Notes: generated by a model from the sequence alone, not told the origin. A stretch of DNA of 53,749 bases from Bacteroidales bacterium UBA4070 (GCA_002383485.1 DFYY01000038.1:1-53749); one strand, 5' to 3'; positions 43,202-53,184 are shown, counted from the first letter of the stretch. A program made the numbers and translations.

Positions 43202-44689
43202 TTAGTTATACCCATTGTTCTGAGTCAGATTTGGATTAAGCTGCATCTGTGCAGAAGGGATCGGGTACAACTCGTGTTTTCCTGTTACAAATCCCCTGGA
43301 TGCAAGAGCCGAGGATGCCTGACCTGTCCTGACAAGATCGGTGAATCTGTCCTCTTCCATTGCCAGTTCTGCCCTGCGTTCATCCCATATCTGCTGAAGA
43401 GTAACCCCCGAGAGGGGCAGCAGGCCGGCTCGTGACCTGACCAGGTTAACTGCATCGTCAGCAGTAAGTCCGCTGGCAGTACCTGCAGTGGCCCCGTTAA
43501 CTTTGGCTTCTGCATACATCAAGAGTATGTCAGAATACCTGATAATCCGCACATTGTGGTCAAAGCCGTATCCGTTGAAATTCCAGTTGTTGTATACTGA
43601 AGGAGTGTAAACTTTACCGTTGTATACAGGATTTGTACAAACTGTCCTGATACTGTCTCCTTCCGGCGTCCTGGTTCCCCTGTAAAGAAGAGTGGTTGCC
43701 GGTCTGATGACCTCGCCTCTTGATGCGTAGAAGTCAATCAGGTTCTGGCTTGGGGTACAGAAGCCCCAGCCCTGCATGTTGCCCGGACTGTTGCCCCTGG
43801 GACCCTGAACGTAAGCATACTCAAGAAAAGTATTGTCTCCCGTACTCTTGCCGAGAGTCGAGCTTTGAACCTCGAAGAGCGACTCCCTGCTGTTCTCGCC
43901 GTCAACGCTGAACACCTCGCGGAAATCACTCAGCAGCCCGTACCTTCCTGATGAAATGATCCTGTCAGTGAGCGATGCCACAGAGTCCCACTCTGCCTGG
44001 TACATGTGAACTTTTGCTTTAATCGCCATGGCAGTGTACCGGTTGATCCTTCCGGCCCAATCCTTCGTGTAGCCTTCCGGGAGCACACTTATAGCCTCGA
44101 GAAGATCCTTCTCGATAAAGGCATAGAGCTGATCTGTTGATGCCTGTGTAACAGAGGCAAGCTGGGTGGCTGTTAGCACGGTATCAACGATTGGCACCCT
44201 GCCGAAGAGGCGGGTCAGATTGAAATAAGCATAGGCCCTGATGGTCTTTACTTCTCCCTGACACTCAATGGCATACTGTTTGTCCGAGCTGTTGATGAGC
44301 CCATTTACAAACAGCGGCATCTGGTGTATGGAGTAGTTGGCCCCGCTTACAATGTCAAAGTAGGAAGTCCACAGATCATTTATCAACCCGTTATCAGGCC
44401 TGTAGTCAAGATTATCAAGCTCAAGCATGGTCGGGTTATCTTCCGGACTGCTTCCCTTGTCTGCATTGTCTGATGCTATCTCAAACGCTCCTATGTAAGG
44501 AAAGACATGAGCCCCGTAGTTCCTGAGCTTGGCGTAGGATGCACTGACGGACAGAAAGACGTTTTCTGATTTCGAGTAGTCAATGCCTGTGGTAGGCAGT
44601 GTACCCTCCGGACGTATCTCGAGAAATTCCTCGCAACTGACAACTGTCAGGATCAGAATCATCATGAAAAATGTATATAATCTTTTCAT
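43202..44689 (-). CDS. susD: SusD/RagB-family outer-membrane lipoprotein
   Basis: The lid lipoprotein that forms a complex with SusC. The lipobox is VVSC before EEFLEIRPEG, a standard SusD opening. Family blocks include ARSRAGLLPLSG-like VRSRAGLLPL, then WDERRAELAMEEDRFTDLVR and the LYPIPSAQMQLNPNLTQNNG end. I use the ATG at 44689 (MKRLYTFFMM); the frame opens at 44707 in the susC stop codon region, but the extra six residues precede a normal signal peptide. Length 496. Confidence 0.95.
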   Translation of the reverse strand: MKRLYTFFMMILILTVVSCEEFLEIRPEGTLPTTGIDYSKSENVFLSVSASYAKLRNYGAHVFPYIGAFEIASDNADKGSSPEDNPTMLELDNLDYRPDNGLINDLWTSYFDIVSGANYSIHQMPLFVNGLINSSDKQYAIECQGEVKTIRAYAYFNLTRLFGRVPIVDTVLTATQLASVTQASTDQLYAFIEKDLLEAISVLPEGYTKDWAGRINRYTAMAIKAKVHMYQAEWDSVASLTDRIISSGRYGLLSDFREVFSVDGENSRESLFEVQSSTLGKSTGDNTFLEYAYVQGPRGNSPGNMQGWGFCTPSQNLIDFYASRGEVIRPATTLLYRGTRTPEGDSIRTVCTNPVYNGKVYTPSVYNNWNFNGYGFDHNVRIIRYSDILLMYAEAKVNGATAGTASGLTADDAVNLVRSRAGLLPLSGVTLQQIWDERRAELAMEEDRFTDLVRTGQASSALASRGFVTGKHELYPIPSAQMQLNPNLTQNNGYN

Positions 44690-44706
44690 TGCCAAACCAT
44701 TTATCA

Positions 44707-47697
44707 TTAAAAATTCGCTTTAAATCCTAACGTATAAACTGCCTGTAACGGATACACTGAATTGTCTATGCCGGTACTGATGGGAGTCCCTCCGATTTCA
44801 GTGGTAAATCCCTTATAGGTGAAGAAAGTATAGGGTCTCTGGGCTGAAACATATATCCTCAACCCGGGGATGAACCTTATCTTATCAGTAGTATAGCCCA
44901 ATGTAATATTCTGTATCCTTCCGAATGAAGCATCTTCTACAAAAAAGTCATTTGCCTGTTGGGTATATGAGAAGCTGTATGCAAATGCGGAAGGGTACTT
45001 ATCAGATGTATTGTCCGGCCTCCAGCGGTTGTTATAGAAATCCTGATCGTAATTGCCGTCTGAAAAGACATCCCGGTTCATTCTCTTGGCGTTGAGAATT
45101 TTGCTCCCGAACTGGCCAAGTAGCGAGATATTAAGGTCAAAGTCCCTGTAGGTGAACCCGAGATCAACTCCTGTGATCAGCCATGGTATAGCGCTTCCCA
45201 GGTAGACTTTATCTTCTTCATTAATGATTTTATCTCCGTTCTGATCCTTATACCTGAAGAAACCGGCACCTTTAAGTGGCTGGGATATCTCATCCCTGAG
45301 TGCTTCGCCTTCGCTCTGGTAGACACCGACTATCTCATAACCGTAGAATGATCCTATGGCATGACCTACAGCGGTGCGGGTCGTATAATTGCCCCTTACA
45401 TATCCGCTGGGTATGTACTCACGCCCTTCAAGTTTCGTTACCCTGTTTATGATTGTTGTTGCATTGAACCCAACCGTCATGCCCAGCCCGTTATCAAACT
45501 TTTCAGTCCAGTTGAGGCTGAGCTCGATTCCTGCATTTACAACACTTCCGTTATTGCCGAGCAACTCAGCAACACCTCCTCCGGTAGCAATCGGGGCAAA
45601 AAAGACAACATTGTCCGTGGTACGGTGATACAGGTCCAGATCGCCCGAGAGCTTATTGTTGGATGCAGTGAAATCAACCCCGAGGTCAAACTCACTGACA
45701 ACCTCCCAGCGCAGGAAATTCTGGACAACCGTCTGTGCTCCCATTCCGTCTACCAACTCATCACCGAAAATACCTGAAGCTCCTGCGCCTGACTGACCAA
45801 GTATAACCGTTGAGTTCGCGGGTACATTGTCATTGCCCAGAAGGCCCCAGCTGGCCCTTAGCTTGAGGTAGCTGAACATTTTCTGATTATCCATGAAATC
45901 TTCCTGTGTAAGATTCCATCCAAGTCCTACTGACGGGAAGAAGCCCCATTTCTTCTGGTACTTGGAACTGGCATCCGCCCTGAAGGTAACAGTGCCAAGA
46001 TATTTGTCATTGAAATTGAAGGTGCCTCGTGTAAAGAACGACACCCCGTTAAATCTTCCCGCACCGTCACTGGCATTGCGGTCCCTGAACGAGCCAAGCA
46101 CCAGGTATTTTGACTGCTCATCAAGCCCTGGCACATCAATCGCAGAACCGGTAAGAGTCTCCCACTTTTCAATCCTGGTTGACTGACCAACCATAAATGT
46201 ATAACTCAGCCCACCCGTCTGATCCTTATATGTTAACAGGTTGTCAATGATCTGCTTGGAGGAGTTTCCAAAGGTTTTTGAGAGGCTCGATTTTCTCACA
46301 CCCTGTGATCCTCCAACATTAAATGCAGGTGTATAACCCCTGCTGGTCCAGTTACTCAGATCCTGGTTATACGAAAACTTGAAGGTCAGCTTGTTTTTAA
46401 CAGGATAAAACTCAGCATACCCGTTAAACACCAGTTTATTGCCCTTTTCGTAATTATCAGAGTAATAGGCTGCTGCAACCGGGTTTCCGTACTGGTTGCC
46501 AAAACCATATGTCTGGGGTGATCCGAATCGCACAGGATAAGCCGCTGTGTTTTCTGGATCATAAACCGGATAGACGGGCGGATTTACATATGCCCCGAAA
46601 AATGCACCCTCATTGGGATTAAACTTGTCATGCCTTGAAACAATGGTGTTGAGTCCTACCTTCATGAACTGATTGACATTCTGCTCCAGCCTTCCCCTGA
46701 TATTGAACCTTTCAAAACTGTTTTTTGTATCCATGATTCCTTCCTGGAAAAGGTAGCTGCCACCTATGGAATATGATGTCTTGTCAGACATTCCCGAGAT
46801 ATCAATGCTGTGACCTGTCATCGGTGCCGTCCTGACAAGTTCCTGATACCAGTCGGTTGATGCCGGATATGCAGAAGGATCTTTTGGTATGTAGCCGGGA
46901 GTACTTGAGTAAGCTTCATTCAACAACTCTACATACTGATCTTTGGTTGACATACTCATAATATTCACCGGTAGCTGCATCCCGAAATATCCGTCATAAC
47001 TGATCGTGGGTTTGCCCGTAGTGCCTCTCTTTGTAGTGATAAGTATAACCCCGTTGGCCGCCCTTACGCCGTAGATAGCCGAGGCCGAGGCATCCTTCAG
47101 CACCGTAAGGTCTTCAATGTCACCGGCGCCGAGGAAGTCAATATTATCCACAAATACACCGTCAACAACATAAAGTGGACGTGCAAAATCACCTATCGAC
47201 CCCACCCCTCTGATCTTCACCGAGGGACCGCTTCCAGGTACGCCGCTGCTGATTATCTGTACCCCTGCAACCTTTCCCTGCATCGCCTGCATTGCGTTGG
47301 AAGTCACCTGCCTGGACAGGTCCTCTCCCTTTACTGTGATTATCGGTGCAGTCAGATCCTTGGCACGTTGAGTACCGTACCCTATTACCACAACCTCATC
47401 CATCAGGGTTGTCTCAGTCGTGAGCTGAACATCCAGTACTGTTGTGTTGCCAACAACAATCTCCCTGGTAATCATCCCTACCATCGAGAACACCAGGGTA
47501 TCCGTTGGCAATGCACTCAGTGTATAGGTCCCGCCAACGTCAGACATAGTCCCCTTGAAGGTGTTCTTAACAAGTACAGATACACCGGGAAGGGGAACGT
47601 TCTGATCATCAACTATTGTCCCCCTTATCGGTGTCTGTGCCAGCAAAGGGCCGGCAATCAGGAGGAACATAAACAAAGTGGAGAGCTTTTCTTTCAT
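44707..47697 (-). CDS. susC: SusC/RagA-family TonB-dependent transporter
   Basis: An outer-membrane receptor that imports oligosaccharides with SusD. A signal peptide is followed by a carboxypeptidase-regulatory-like domain (IRGTIVDDQNVPLPGVSVLV), the TonB box region MDEVVVIGYGTQ, the plug (GKVAGVQIISSGVPGSGPSV, RPLYVVDGVFVDNIDF, SAIYGVRAANGVILITTKRG) and a 22-strand barrel. The ATG at 47697 (MKEKLSTLFMF) gives the proper signal peptide; the upstream frame to 47790 opens with GTG and crosses promoter sequence. It heads the ten-gene locus. Length 996. Confidence 0.96.
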   Translation of the reverse strand: MKEKLSTLFMFLLIAGPLLAQTPIRGTIVDDQNVPLPGVSVLVKNTFKGTMSDVGGTYTLSALPTDTLVFSMVGMITREIVVGNTTVLDVQLTTETTLMDEVVVIGYGTQRAKDLTAPIITVKGEDLSRQVTSNAMQAMQGKVAGVQIISSGVPGSGPSVKIRGVGSIGDFARPLYVVDGVFVDNIDFLGAGDIEDLTVLKDASASAIYGVRAANGVILITTKRGTTGKPTISYDGYFGMQLPVNIMSMSTKDQYVELLNEAYSSTPGYIPKDPSAYPASTDWYQELVRTAPMTGHSIDISGMSDKTSYSIGGSYLFQEGIMDTKNSFERFNIRGRLEQNVNQFMKVGLNTIVSRHDKFNPNEGAFFGAYVNPPVYPVYDPENTAAYPVRFGSPQTYGFGNQYGNPVAAAYYSDNYEKGNKLVFNGYAEFYPVKNKLTFKFSYNQDLSNWTSRGYTPAFNVGGSQGVRKSSLSKTFGNSSKQIIDNLLTYKDQTGGLSYTFMVGQSTRIEKWETLTGSAIDVPGLDEQSKYLVLGSFRDRNASDGAGRFNGVSFFTRGTFNFNDKYLGTVTFRADASSKYQKKWGFFPSVGLGWNLTQEDFMDNQKMFSYLKLRASWGLLGNDNVPANSTVILGQSGAGASGIFGDELVDGMGAQTVVQNFLRWEVVSEFDLGVDFTASNNKLSGDLDLYHRTTDNVVFFAPIATGGGVAELLGNNGSVVNAGIELSLNWTEKFDNGLGMTVGFNATTIINRVTKLEGREYIPSGYVRGNYTTRTAVGHAIGSFYGYEIVGVYQSEGEALRDEISQPLKGAGFFRYKDQNGDKIINEEDKVYLGSAIPWLITGVDLGFTYRDFDLNISLLGQFGSKILNAKRMNRDVFSDGNYDQDFYNNRWRPDNTSDKYPSAFAYSFSYTQQANDFFVEDASFGRIQNITLGYTTDKIRFIPGLRIYVSAQRPYTFFTYKGFTTEIGGTPISTGIDNSVYPLQAVYTLGFKANF

Positions 47698-47716
47698 GGT
47701 GAGCAGATATTTGAAC

Positions 47717-47749
47717 CAAATTATGAAGTCTTTACTATTAATAAACAAA
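47717..47749 (-). promoter_or_regulatory. Candidate promoter of the glycan locus
   Basis: On the minus strand TTTG (47749-47746) and TAATTTG (47723-47717) lie 22 bp apart, a slightly long and one-base-short version of the TTTG/TAnnTTTG promoter. The -7 box is 20 bp before the susC ATG. Confidence 0.35.
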
Positions 47750-47975
47750 TCAGGTTGATGTTTGAATTTCTCATGTGTAAAATTGAGCACATCCTACACC
47801 TATACAATACCACAACAATTATTAATATATTTTTGTTTATCAATTATTTAAAATGAGCCTAATATAAAAAGACAAAGAAGGCTGCAGGCAACCTCTTTCG
47901 TCCGTTGAGGCAAAGGTTATAAATCCGGTGATGAGCGGGATTACAAAATTTAAAGTATATAATTCCCGCATATAA
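47750..47975. other. Spacer between the glycan locus and the S9 peptidase gene
   Basis: AT-rich, without a credible reading frame. It should contain upstream regulatory sites for susC. I see no clear palindrome apart from the hairpin at its left-hand neighbour. Confidence 0.4.
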
Positions 47976-48012
47976 AGATGCATAGACAGACAAACTGCCC
48001 GTCTATGCATCT
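47976..48012. terminator. Strong 12-bp hairpin after the S9 peptidase gene
   Basis: AGATGCATAGAC (47976-47987) and GTCTATGCATCT (48001-48012) pair perfectly around a 13-nt loop. ATTTTTG follows on the plus strand; on the minus strand, the direction of the peptidase gene, the tail is only moderately T-rich. Probably the peptidase terminator that insulates the glycan locus. Confidence 0.6.
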
Positions 48013-48064
48013 ATTTTTGCCCGCGTAACCAGGTGATTCGGTGCAGGCCCGGAAATATCAGATT

Positions 48065-50938
48065 TCAGTATCCCAGCGTAAACTCCTTTTCGGTTGCCGG
48101 CACTCCCTCCTTCATCCAGAGGGGCATCGGTTCACCTTTAAGATAGTGATGGAAGAACTGCGCCATGCGCTTCTGGAAATCTATCCTGTTCGGCAGCTTC
48201 AGAGGCCAGTGAGGTTCCCCGTTGTAGTTGAGCAACCAGGCAGGCTTACCCAACCTTCTCATGGCAATGAAAAATTCAATCCCCTGCCACCATGGCACAT
48301 GACCGTCCTTGTCATTTGCCATGATCAGTATCGGAGTCTCAATCTTATCAACAGTAAATAGGGGAGAGCTTTCCCAGTAGAGAGACGGCGCCTCCCAGAT
48401 AGTCGCACCAAGGCGGCTCTGCTGATGCTCATACTGCATCGAGCGGTTCAGCCCTGTCTCCCATCTTATGCCGCCATAGGCACTGTACATGTTAACCACC
48501 GGGGCACCAGACTCAATGGCTGCAAAGAGTTTCGTGCGGGTTGCAAGATAGGCTACCTGGTAACCGCCCCAGCTGTGACCCTGGGCTCCGATACGCTTCT
48601 CATCAACAAAACCCTTTTCGATGAGTGACATTATGCCGGGCATCACACAGTTGTAGGCACTCTGGCCCGGATAACCGTCAATGTAATACACATCCGGATT
48701 GAATATGAGGTACCCGTTGCTTGTATAATAATGGTAGTCAATTGTTGACCTTCCCGGCTCGGGGATCCTGTGCCTGTTGAGCTCTGTCGAGCTCTTCTCA
48801 TAGAAGTTCACAATCATCGGGTACTTCTTTGCCGGATCAAAATTCTCCGGCTTGTAGAGTAATCCCTCCAAATGCCTTCCGTCAAGCGATGTCCACGTTA
48901 CCAGCTCTGCTGTCCCCCACAGGTAGTCCTGCTGCTGCGGGTTGGCATCCGTTAGCCGCTTCTCTGTCCGGAATGAGAGATCTGACAGCAGGTAATCAGG
49001 GAAAAGCCCGAAATTCTCTTTTGTGTATATGATACGGTCAGACTTTTTCGCTTTTACCGGTGTGCCATAGACAAAATCGCCTCCCGTAAGTCTCAGGGGT
49101 GCATCCTTTTTGCGTATATCAAGCGAGTAAAATCCCTCGGCCCTGGTTGCTTCAGCGATGCCGTGAAGGTACTGCTTCATCCCCGGATCTATGAAATCAT
49201 TCTCGGAATCAAAGTCGAGCAGCCTGTACCTGATGCCCTCCTTCCTGCCGTTAACCGTAATGTTCTGAGGCGGGCGTGATCCTGCCGGATCAAGTGACCA
49301 GATGTCATCCTTATCGGATACAAGCAGAGCCCTGTCGTCTTTAAGCCATCCGGCTGCCGGGTATGATCCGGGAAGATCCGGTACGTCATTGAGCTCGTCC
49401 CATACCCTTAGTGTTGCCGGGGTAGTCAACCGGACCTCTTTCCCTGCCTCAATATCCCGTGCGTACCATGAGCTGTCGGCTTCGTGGTACCACCACAGAT
49501 ACCTGCCTGCAGGAGAGAAACGCATACGGGCCCTGAGATTCTGTTTGATCATTTCGGCACCGCCTGTATTGATGTCTACAATCCATACATCATTGCCTGC
49601 ACTGCCCCTCCACATCGACTCAAGGTCATAGGGCAGGGAGGAGAGGGCAACTGCCTTTGGGCCGTCTCCCTTGTCAGGAAGCATAACGTCAGGCATCTCA
49701 GCGGTAGCCAGTTGCACCGCCTTGGCCCGGTCAGCATGATAAACGGCCATATAGGATTTTTTCTCATCACGTGACTTTCTCGCCAGCTGTGCCGTGTGCA
49801 GGATCCCCTCTGACCAGTGCCACACATCAACGTTTGCCCGCTCCTCTTCAAGAACGGTTGTATCCTTCAGCTTATACTCGGGAGAGGTGCCAAAGAAAAG
49901 CCGCGGCGAGTTCTCCGCAAAAGTGAGCCTTGCATTCTCGTTTATTATCCATCCCTCTGGAATACCTCCCGTTCCCCTTGCAGCAGCCACCGATGCCAGT
50001 CCCTTGCCGCTCCAGTAACATAGGGAATAAGTGTTGCCAGCCTTGTCCTTTTCGTCAAACGAAAGGATGAACGCAGCCCTTTCACCCTTCTTGTCCAGCG
50101 CCAGTTGCCTGTACTTCGCCTTGCCGGAATAAAGCACACTCTTCTCACCCTTCTTAAGATCTATAATCACGACTCCCGGTCCGTTAATGCTGTCCACTCC
50201 TGTGGTGGCATACATAAGCTTTTCCGCCTCTTCGGCGAAGAGGTACTCAGTCACGAACCGTACAGTATCCGTCACACCGCTCTCCAGGTTCCGGATAAAG
50301 AGGGTATATCCATTATCAGCCGACTCACCCTTGGGCTTCCTGCCCTTTCCGTTACCTTTCCCGGCGGGGGGAGCGGCAGACGCAGTGGGTGCAACCGACT
50401 CACCGGAGACGGGAGAGGCAGCGGACGCGGTGGACGCAGGGGCGGCAGTGTCCGGAAGGACCGCGGGCTTTTCCTTCAGCGGCTCACTCTGCCAGGCAAC
50501 CCAACCTGACCATTTTGAGGGGACTTTGAATGACTTGAGCCTTACAACAGTGTCTGTTACACCGGTGGCAACATTGTAAATGTCCAGCCTGTCAAGGGGC
50601 ATATCATCCTTCTTGGTCTTCTTTAGCTTCAGATCACGAACCACAGCCTCGGGAGGCTTGACTGTAAAAAAGAGATACTTCGAATCAGCCGAAAAGCTTG
50701 CTCCGGTGGCGCAGCTAAAGGTGGCCTTCAACTCTCCGGATTCGTCATACAGGGTAAGAACCGGGTCACCCTGCGAGGGCTCTGTCTTAAAAACCATGTG
50801 TGATCCGTCATCGGAGATCACCCGTTCCGTGATGCGGTTCCATGAAACCAGGTCGTCAATTGTCATTACCTTCTTTCCCTGCGTAAAAGCCTGCAGGGAC
50901 AGAAGAATGATGATTATAAGTGTGAAATTTCTCTTCAT
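48065..50938 (-). CDS. S9-family prolyl oligopeptidase-like serine peptidase, secreted
   Basis: A signal peptide (MKRNFTLIIIILLSLQAF) leads to a long beta-propeller and a C-terminal alpha/beta hydrolase. The catalytic triad in the 957-residue form is Ser789 (GAQGHSWGGYQ), Asp878 (NDKDGHVPW) and His910 (GEPHWPL). The expected job is cleavage of short peptides in the periplasm. An insert of about 50 residues rich in Ala, Pro, Ser, Gly and Lys (about 159-210) breaks an early propeller blade. I use the ATG at 50938, which gives the signal peptide, not the one at 50974. Confidence 0.9.
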   Translation of the reverse strand: MKRNFTLIIIILLSLQAFTQGKKVMTIDDLVSWNRITERVISDDGSHMVFKTEPSQGDPVLTLYDESGELKATFSCATGASFSADSKYLFFTVKPPEAVVRDLKLKKTKKDDMPLDRLDIYNVATGVTDTVVRLKSFKVPSKWSGWVAWQSEPLKEKPAVLPDTAAPASTASAASPVSGESVAPTASAAPPAGKGNGKGRKPKGESADNGYTLFIRNLESGVTDTVRFVTEYLFAEEAEKLMYATTGVDSINGPGVVIIDLKKGEKSVLYSGKAKYRQLALDKKGERAAFILSFDEKDKAGNTYSLCYWSGKGLASVAAARGTGGIPEGWIINENARLTFAENSPRLFFGTSPEYKLKDTTVLEEERANVDVWHWSEGILHTAQLARKSRDEKKSYMAVYHADRAKAVQLATAEMPDVMLPDKGDGPKAVALSSLPYDLESMWRGSAGNDVWIVDINTGGAEMIKQNLRARMRFSPAGRYLWWYHEADSSWYARDIEAGKEVRLTTPATLRVWDELNDVPDLPGSYPAAGWLKDDRALLVSDKDDIWSLDPAGSRPPQNITVNGRKEGIRYRLLDFDSENDFIDPGMKQYLHGIAEATRAEGFYSLDIRKKDAPLRLTGGDFVYGTPVKAKKSDRIIYTKENFGLFPDYLLSDLSFRTEKRLTDANPQQQDYLWGTAELVTWTSLDGRHLEGLLYKPENFDPAKKYPMIVNFYEKSSTELNRHRIPEPGRSTIDYHYYTSNGYLIFNPDVYYIDGYPGQSAYNCVMPGIMSLIEKGFVDEKRIGAQGHSWGGYQVAYLATRTKLFAAIESGAPVVNMYSAYGGIRWETGLNRSMQYEHQQSRLGATIWEAPSLYWESSPLFTVDKIETPILIMANDKDGHVPWWQGIEFFIAMRRLGKPAWLLNYNGEPHWPLKLPNRIDFQKRMAQFFHHYLKGEPMPLWMKEGVPATEKEFTLGY

Positions 50939-51061
50939 GCCGTGGTAAGTTTCGTTCAGAGGTAAAAATAACATTTTCCTGATGGGATAAAAGATGTTTT
51001 ACATACCGGTTGGTTCTTGTCGCATTTTTACCGGGGTTGCCTTTTTTCTCCGCTTTTTCCC

Positions 51062-51069
51062 TAATTTTG
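51062..51069 (+). promoter_or_regulatory. -7 box TAATTTTG upstream of the barrel protein gene
   Basis: An exact TAnnTTTG match. A possible -33 TTG is at 51037-51039. The leader to the ATG at 51181 would be about 105 nt. Confidence 0.5.
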
Positions 51070-51180
51070 TTATGAATACCGGTGGCTGCGTCCGGCGTTG
51101 CCGTCAGGATAGTTAATCCCTGCCGCTATCTGCAGATAATCAGTGCCAGTGTCTGATAACAGTTTAACAAAAACGAAGAG

Positions 51181-52176
51181 ATGTACAGAATGATAATCCC
51201 GGCTGGTCGCCTCACTGCCCTGCTGCTGCTGGCTGCCTTGTCGCTGCCTGCATTATCCCAGGGAAAGGTGGTGACGGGGACGGTAAGCGACCACCGCAAC
51301 GTCCCGATCGTTGGTGTAAGGGTTTGCCAGACCGGCAGCACAAACTGCACTTCTTCAGACATGAGCGGGATGTTTCACCTGGCGCTTGATCCTGAGATTG
51401 AGAGTATGATTACCGTCACCTGTCCGGGATTCATCTCCGCGGAGGTCCGGATCGCTGAGACAACTGAATTCCCGGTCAGAGTCAAGCTCATCCCGATGTA
51501 CCTGGAAGCTGAAAATTGGGCGGATGACACTGAATTTGTTCCGGGAAAAAACATTATCACCCGCTCCTCCATCGGCTATGATGCTATCCTGACCGACTTT
51601 ACTGAGTTCACCGGCCTGCTCGGCAGTCATAATACCGAAGCCATGGACTACTTCGCCGTTGCCGGCCCGGAGATTGGTGCCTCATTTTCTCGCATCTATA
51701 CAGGTCTTGGGATAGGCATGGGCTATAACTACAAGGAGGACTATGACACACTGGTGGTTGACCTCAAAAATACCCTGTTCAAACTCAGTCTGGGTTATGA
51801 CATAATCAGTTCACGCAGGATCAGGATGACTCCCATGATCTCGCTGAGACTGATGAAATCAAGACTGCGCAACTATTCTGGCGAAAGCAGGGTCAAGCTT
51901 GAAGACTACCTTCGGGAAAAGGAGACTGATCTGCGCTTCAACCAGGCAATGGCTGTTGCCGGCCTCAACCTTGAATACCTTATGTACAGTGGCAATCGTG
52001 GAATGAGTGACTACTGGTCCATCGGACTTTTCGGAGGCTACACGGTTAAACTGAACCGCAAGCCCTGGATAAGGTCTGACGGCAACCACATAACAACCGA
52101 CAGTGCCATCAGTCTCAATCCCCTGACTGCCGGAATAAGCATATCATACTACTCGTCGCCGAAATCAGATTACTGA
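51181..52176 (+). CDS. Carboxypeptidase-regulatory-like domain plus outer-membrane beta-barrel protein
   Basis: A signal peptide (about 1-26, LPALSQG) is followed by a CarboxypepD_reg-like domain (VVTGTVSDHRNVPIVGVRVC to about residue 103), like the N-terminal part of SusC proteins. The rest is a set of alternating strands ending in aromatic residues (GIGMGYNYKEDYDTL, WSIGLFGGYTVKLN, GISISYYSS), as in 8- to 12-strand barrels. It has no plug or TonB box. Function unknown; no operon partner is evident other than the aldo/keto reductase 27 bp downstream. Confidence 0.7.
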   Translation: MYRMIIPAGRLTALLLLAALSLPALSQGKVVTGTVSDHRNVPIVGVRVCQTGSTNCTSSDMSGMFHLALDPEIESMITVTCPGFISAEVRIAETTEFPVRVKLIPMYLEAENWADDTEFVPGKNIITRSSIGYDAILTDFTEFTGLLGSHNTEAMDYFAVAGPEIGASFSRIYTGLGIGMGYNYKEDYDTLVVDLKNTLFKLSLGYDIISSRRIRMTPMISLRLMKSRLRNYSGESRVKLEDYLREKETDLRFNQAMAVAGLNLEYLMYSGNRGMSDYWSIGLFGGYTVKLNRKPWIRSDGNHITTDSAISLNPLTAGISISYYSSPKSDY

Positions 52177-52203
52177 AATTTCAATTAACCAAAAAACATA
52201 AAT

Positions 52204-53184
52204 ATGAACTACAGGATACTGGGAAAGACAGGATTTGAAGTCTCGGAGATCTCTCTCGGGACATGGCAGGTGGGCGGCAAATGGGGATCGAAGTTCGATC
52301 ACTCCCTCGCTGAATCAATTATCCGCGAAGCAATTGACAACGGGGTCAACTTCATTGATACTGCAGACGTATATTCCGACGGCGAGAGCGAAAAAGCCGT
52401 AGGAAAGGCCGTTCGCGAATCAGGCGCCCCGGTACGCGTTGCCACAAAATGCGGCAGACAGATAAATCCACACATAAACAAGGGATATACGCCCGAAGTC
52501 CTCCGCGGTTACGTTGAAGACTCCCTGAAAAGACTCGGGACGGATTGCATCGATCTGATACAGCTTCACTGCCCTCCCACGGAGGTATACTACAGGCCCG
52601 AAATATTTGGCGAGTTTGAAAAGCTGAAGCTGGAGGGCAAGATCCTTAACCTCGGTGTCAGCGTCGAGAAGGTCGAGGAGGCCATCAAGGCAGCAGAGTA
52701 TGACAATGTCACAACAGTTCAGATAATCTACAACATCTTCCGCCAGCGACCTCATGAGAGATTCTTTTCAATAGCCCGCGAAAAGAATATCGGCCTGATA
52801 ATAAGGGTTCCCCTTGCTAGCGGCCTCCTCTCCGGCAAGTTCGGACCGGACACCCGCTTTGCTCCGGGTGACCACCGTTTCTTCAATCGCAGCGGTCTCT
52901 TCTTCGACAAGGGTGAAACCTTCTCGGGAGTACCATACGAGGCAGGCCTCAGGGCAGTGACCAGGCTGAAGGCACTATTTCCTGAAAACACCCCGCTGGC
53001 TCATGTTGCTCTCCAATGGATCCTCCTGAGCGAAGAGGTGAGCTGCATAATTCCAGGAGCCTCCTCTCCCGACCAGGTGAGATCAAACCTCACCGGATTA
53101 ACCGAATTGACAATTGAACAGGTGAGGGCCATAGATTCAGTTTATGAGGAGGAAATAAAGCCACTGGTACACCAGCTCTGGTAA
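52204..53184 (+). CDS. Aldo/keto reductase
   Basis: A 326-residue NAD(P)H-dependent oxidoreductase of the TIM-barrel AKR family. The tetrad is visible as Asp and Tyr in NFIDTADVYSDGESE, Lys in VRVATKCG and His in IDLIQLHCP. The C-terminal LQWILLSEEVSCIIPGASSP block binds the cofactor. No signal peptide. The physiological substrate is not known; the type resembles sugar- or aldehyde-reducing YajO-like members. Confidence 0.92.
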   Translation: MNYRILGKTGFEVSEISLGTWQVGGKWGSKFDHSLAESIIREAIDNGVNFIDTADVYSDGESEKAVGKAVRESGAPVRVATKCGRQINPHINKGYTPEVLRGYVEDSLKRLGTDCIDLIQLHCPPTEVYYRPEIFGEFEKLKLEGKILNLGVSVEKVEEAIKAAEYDNVTTVQIIYNIFRQRPHERFFSIAREKNIGLIIRVPLASGLLSGKFGPDTRFAPGDHRFFNRSGLFFDKGETFSGVPYEAGLRAVTRLKALFPENTPLAHVALQWILLSEEVSCIIPGASSPDQVRSNLTGLTELTIEQVRAIDSVYEEEIKPLVHQLW

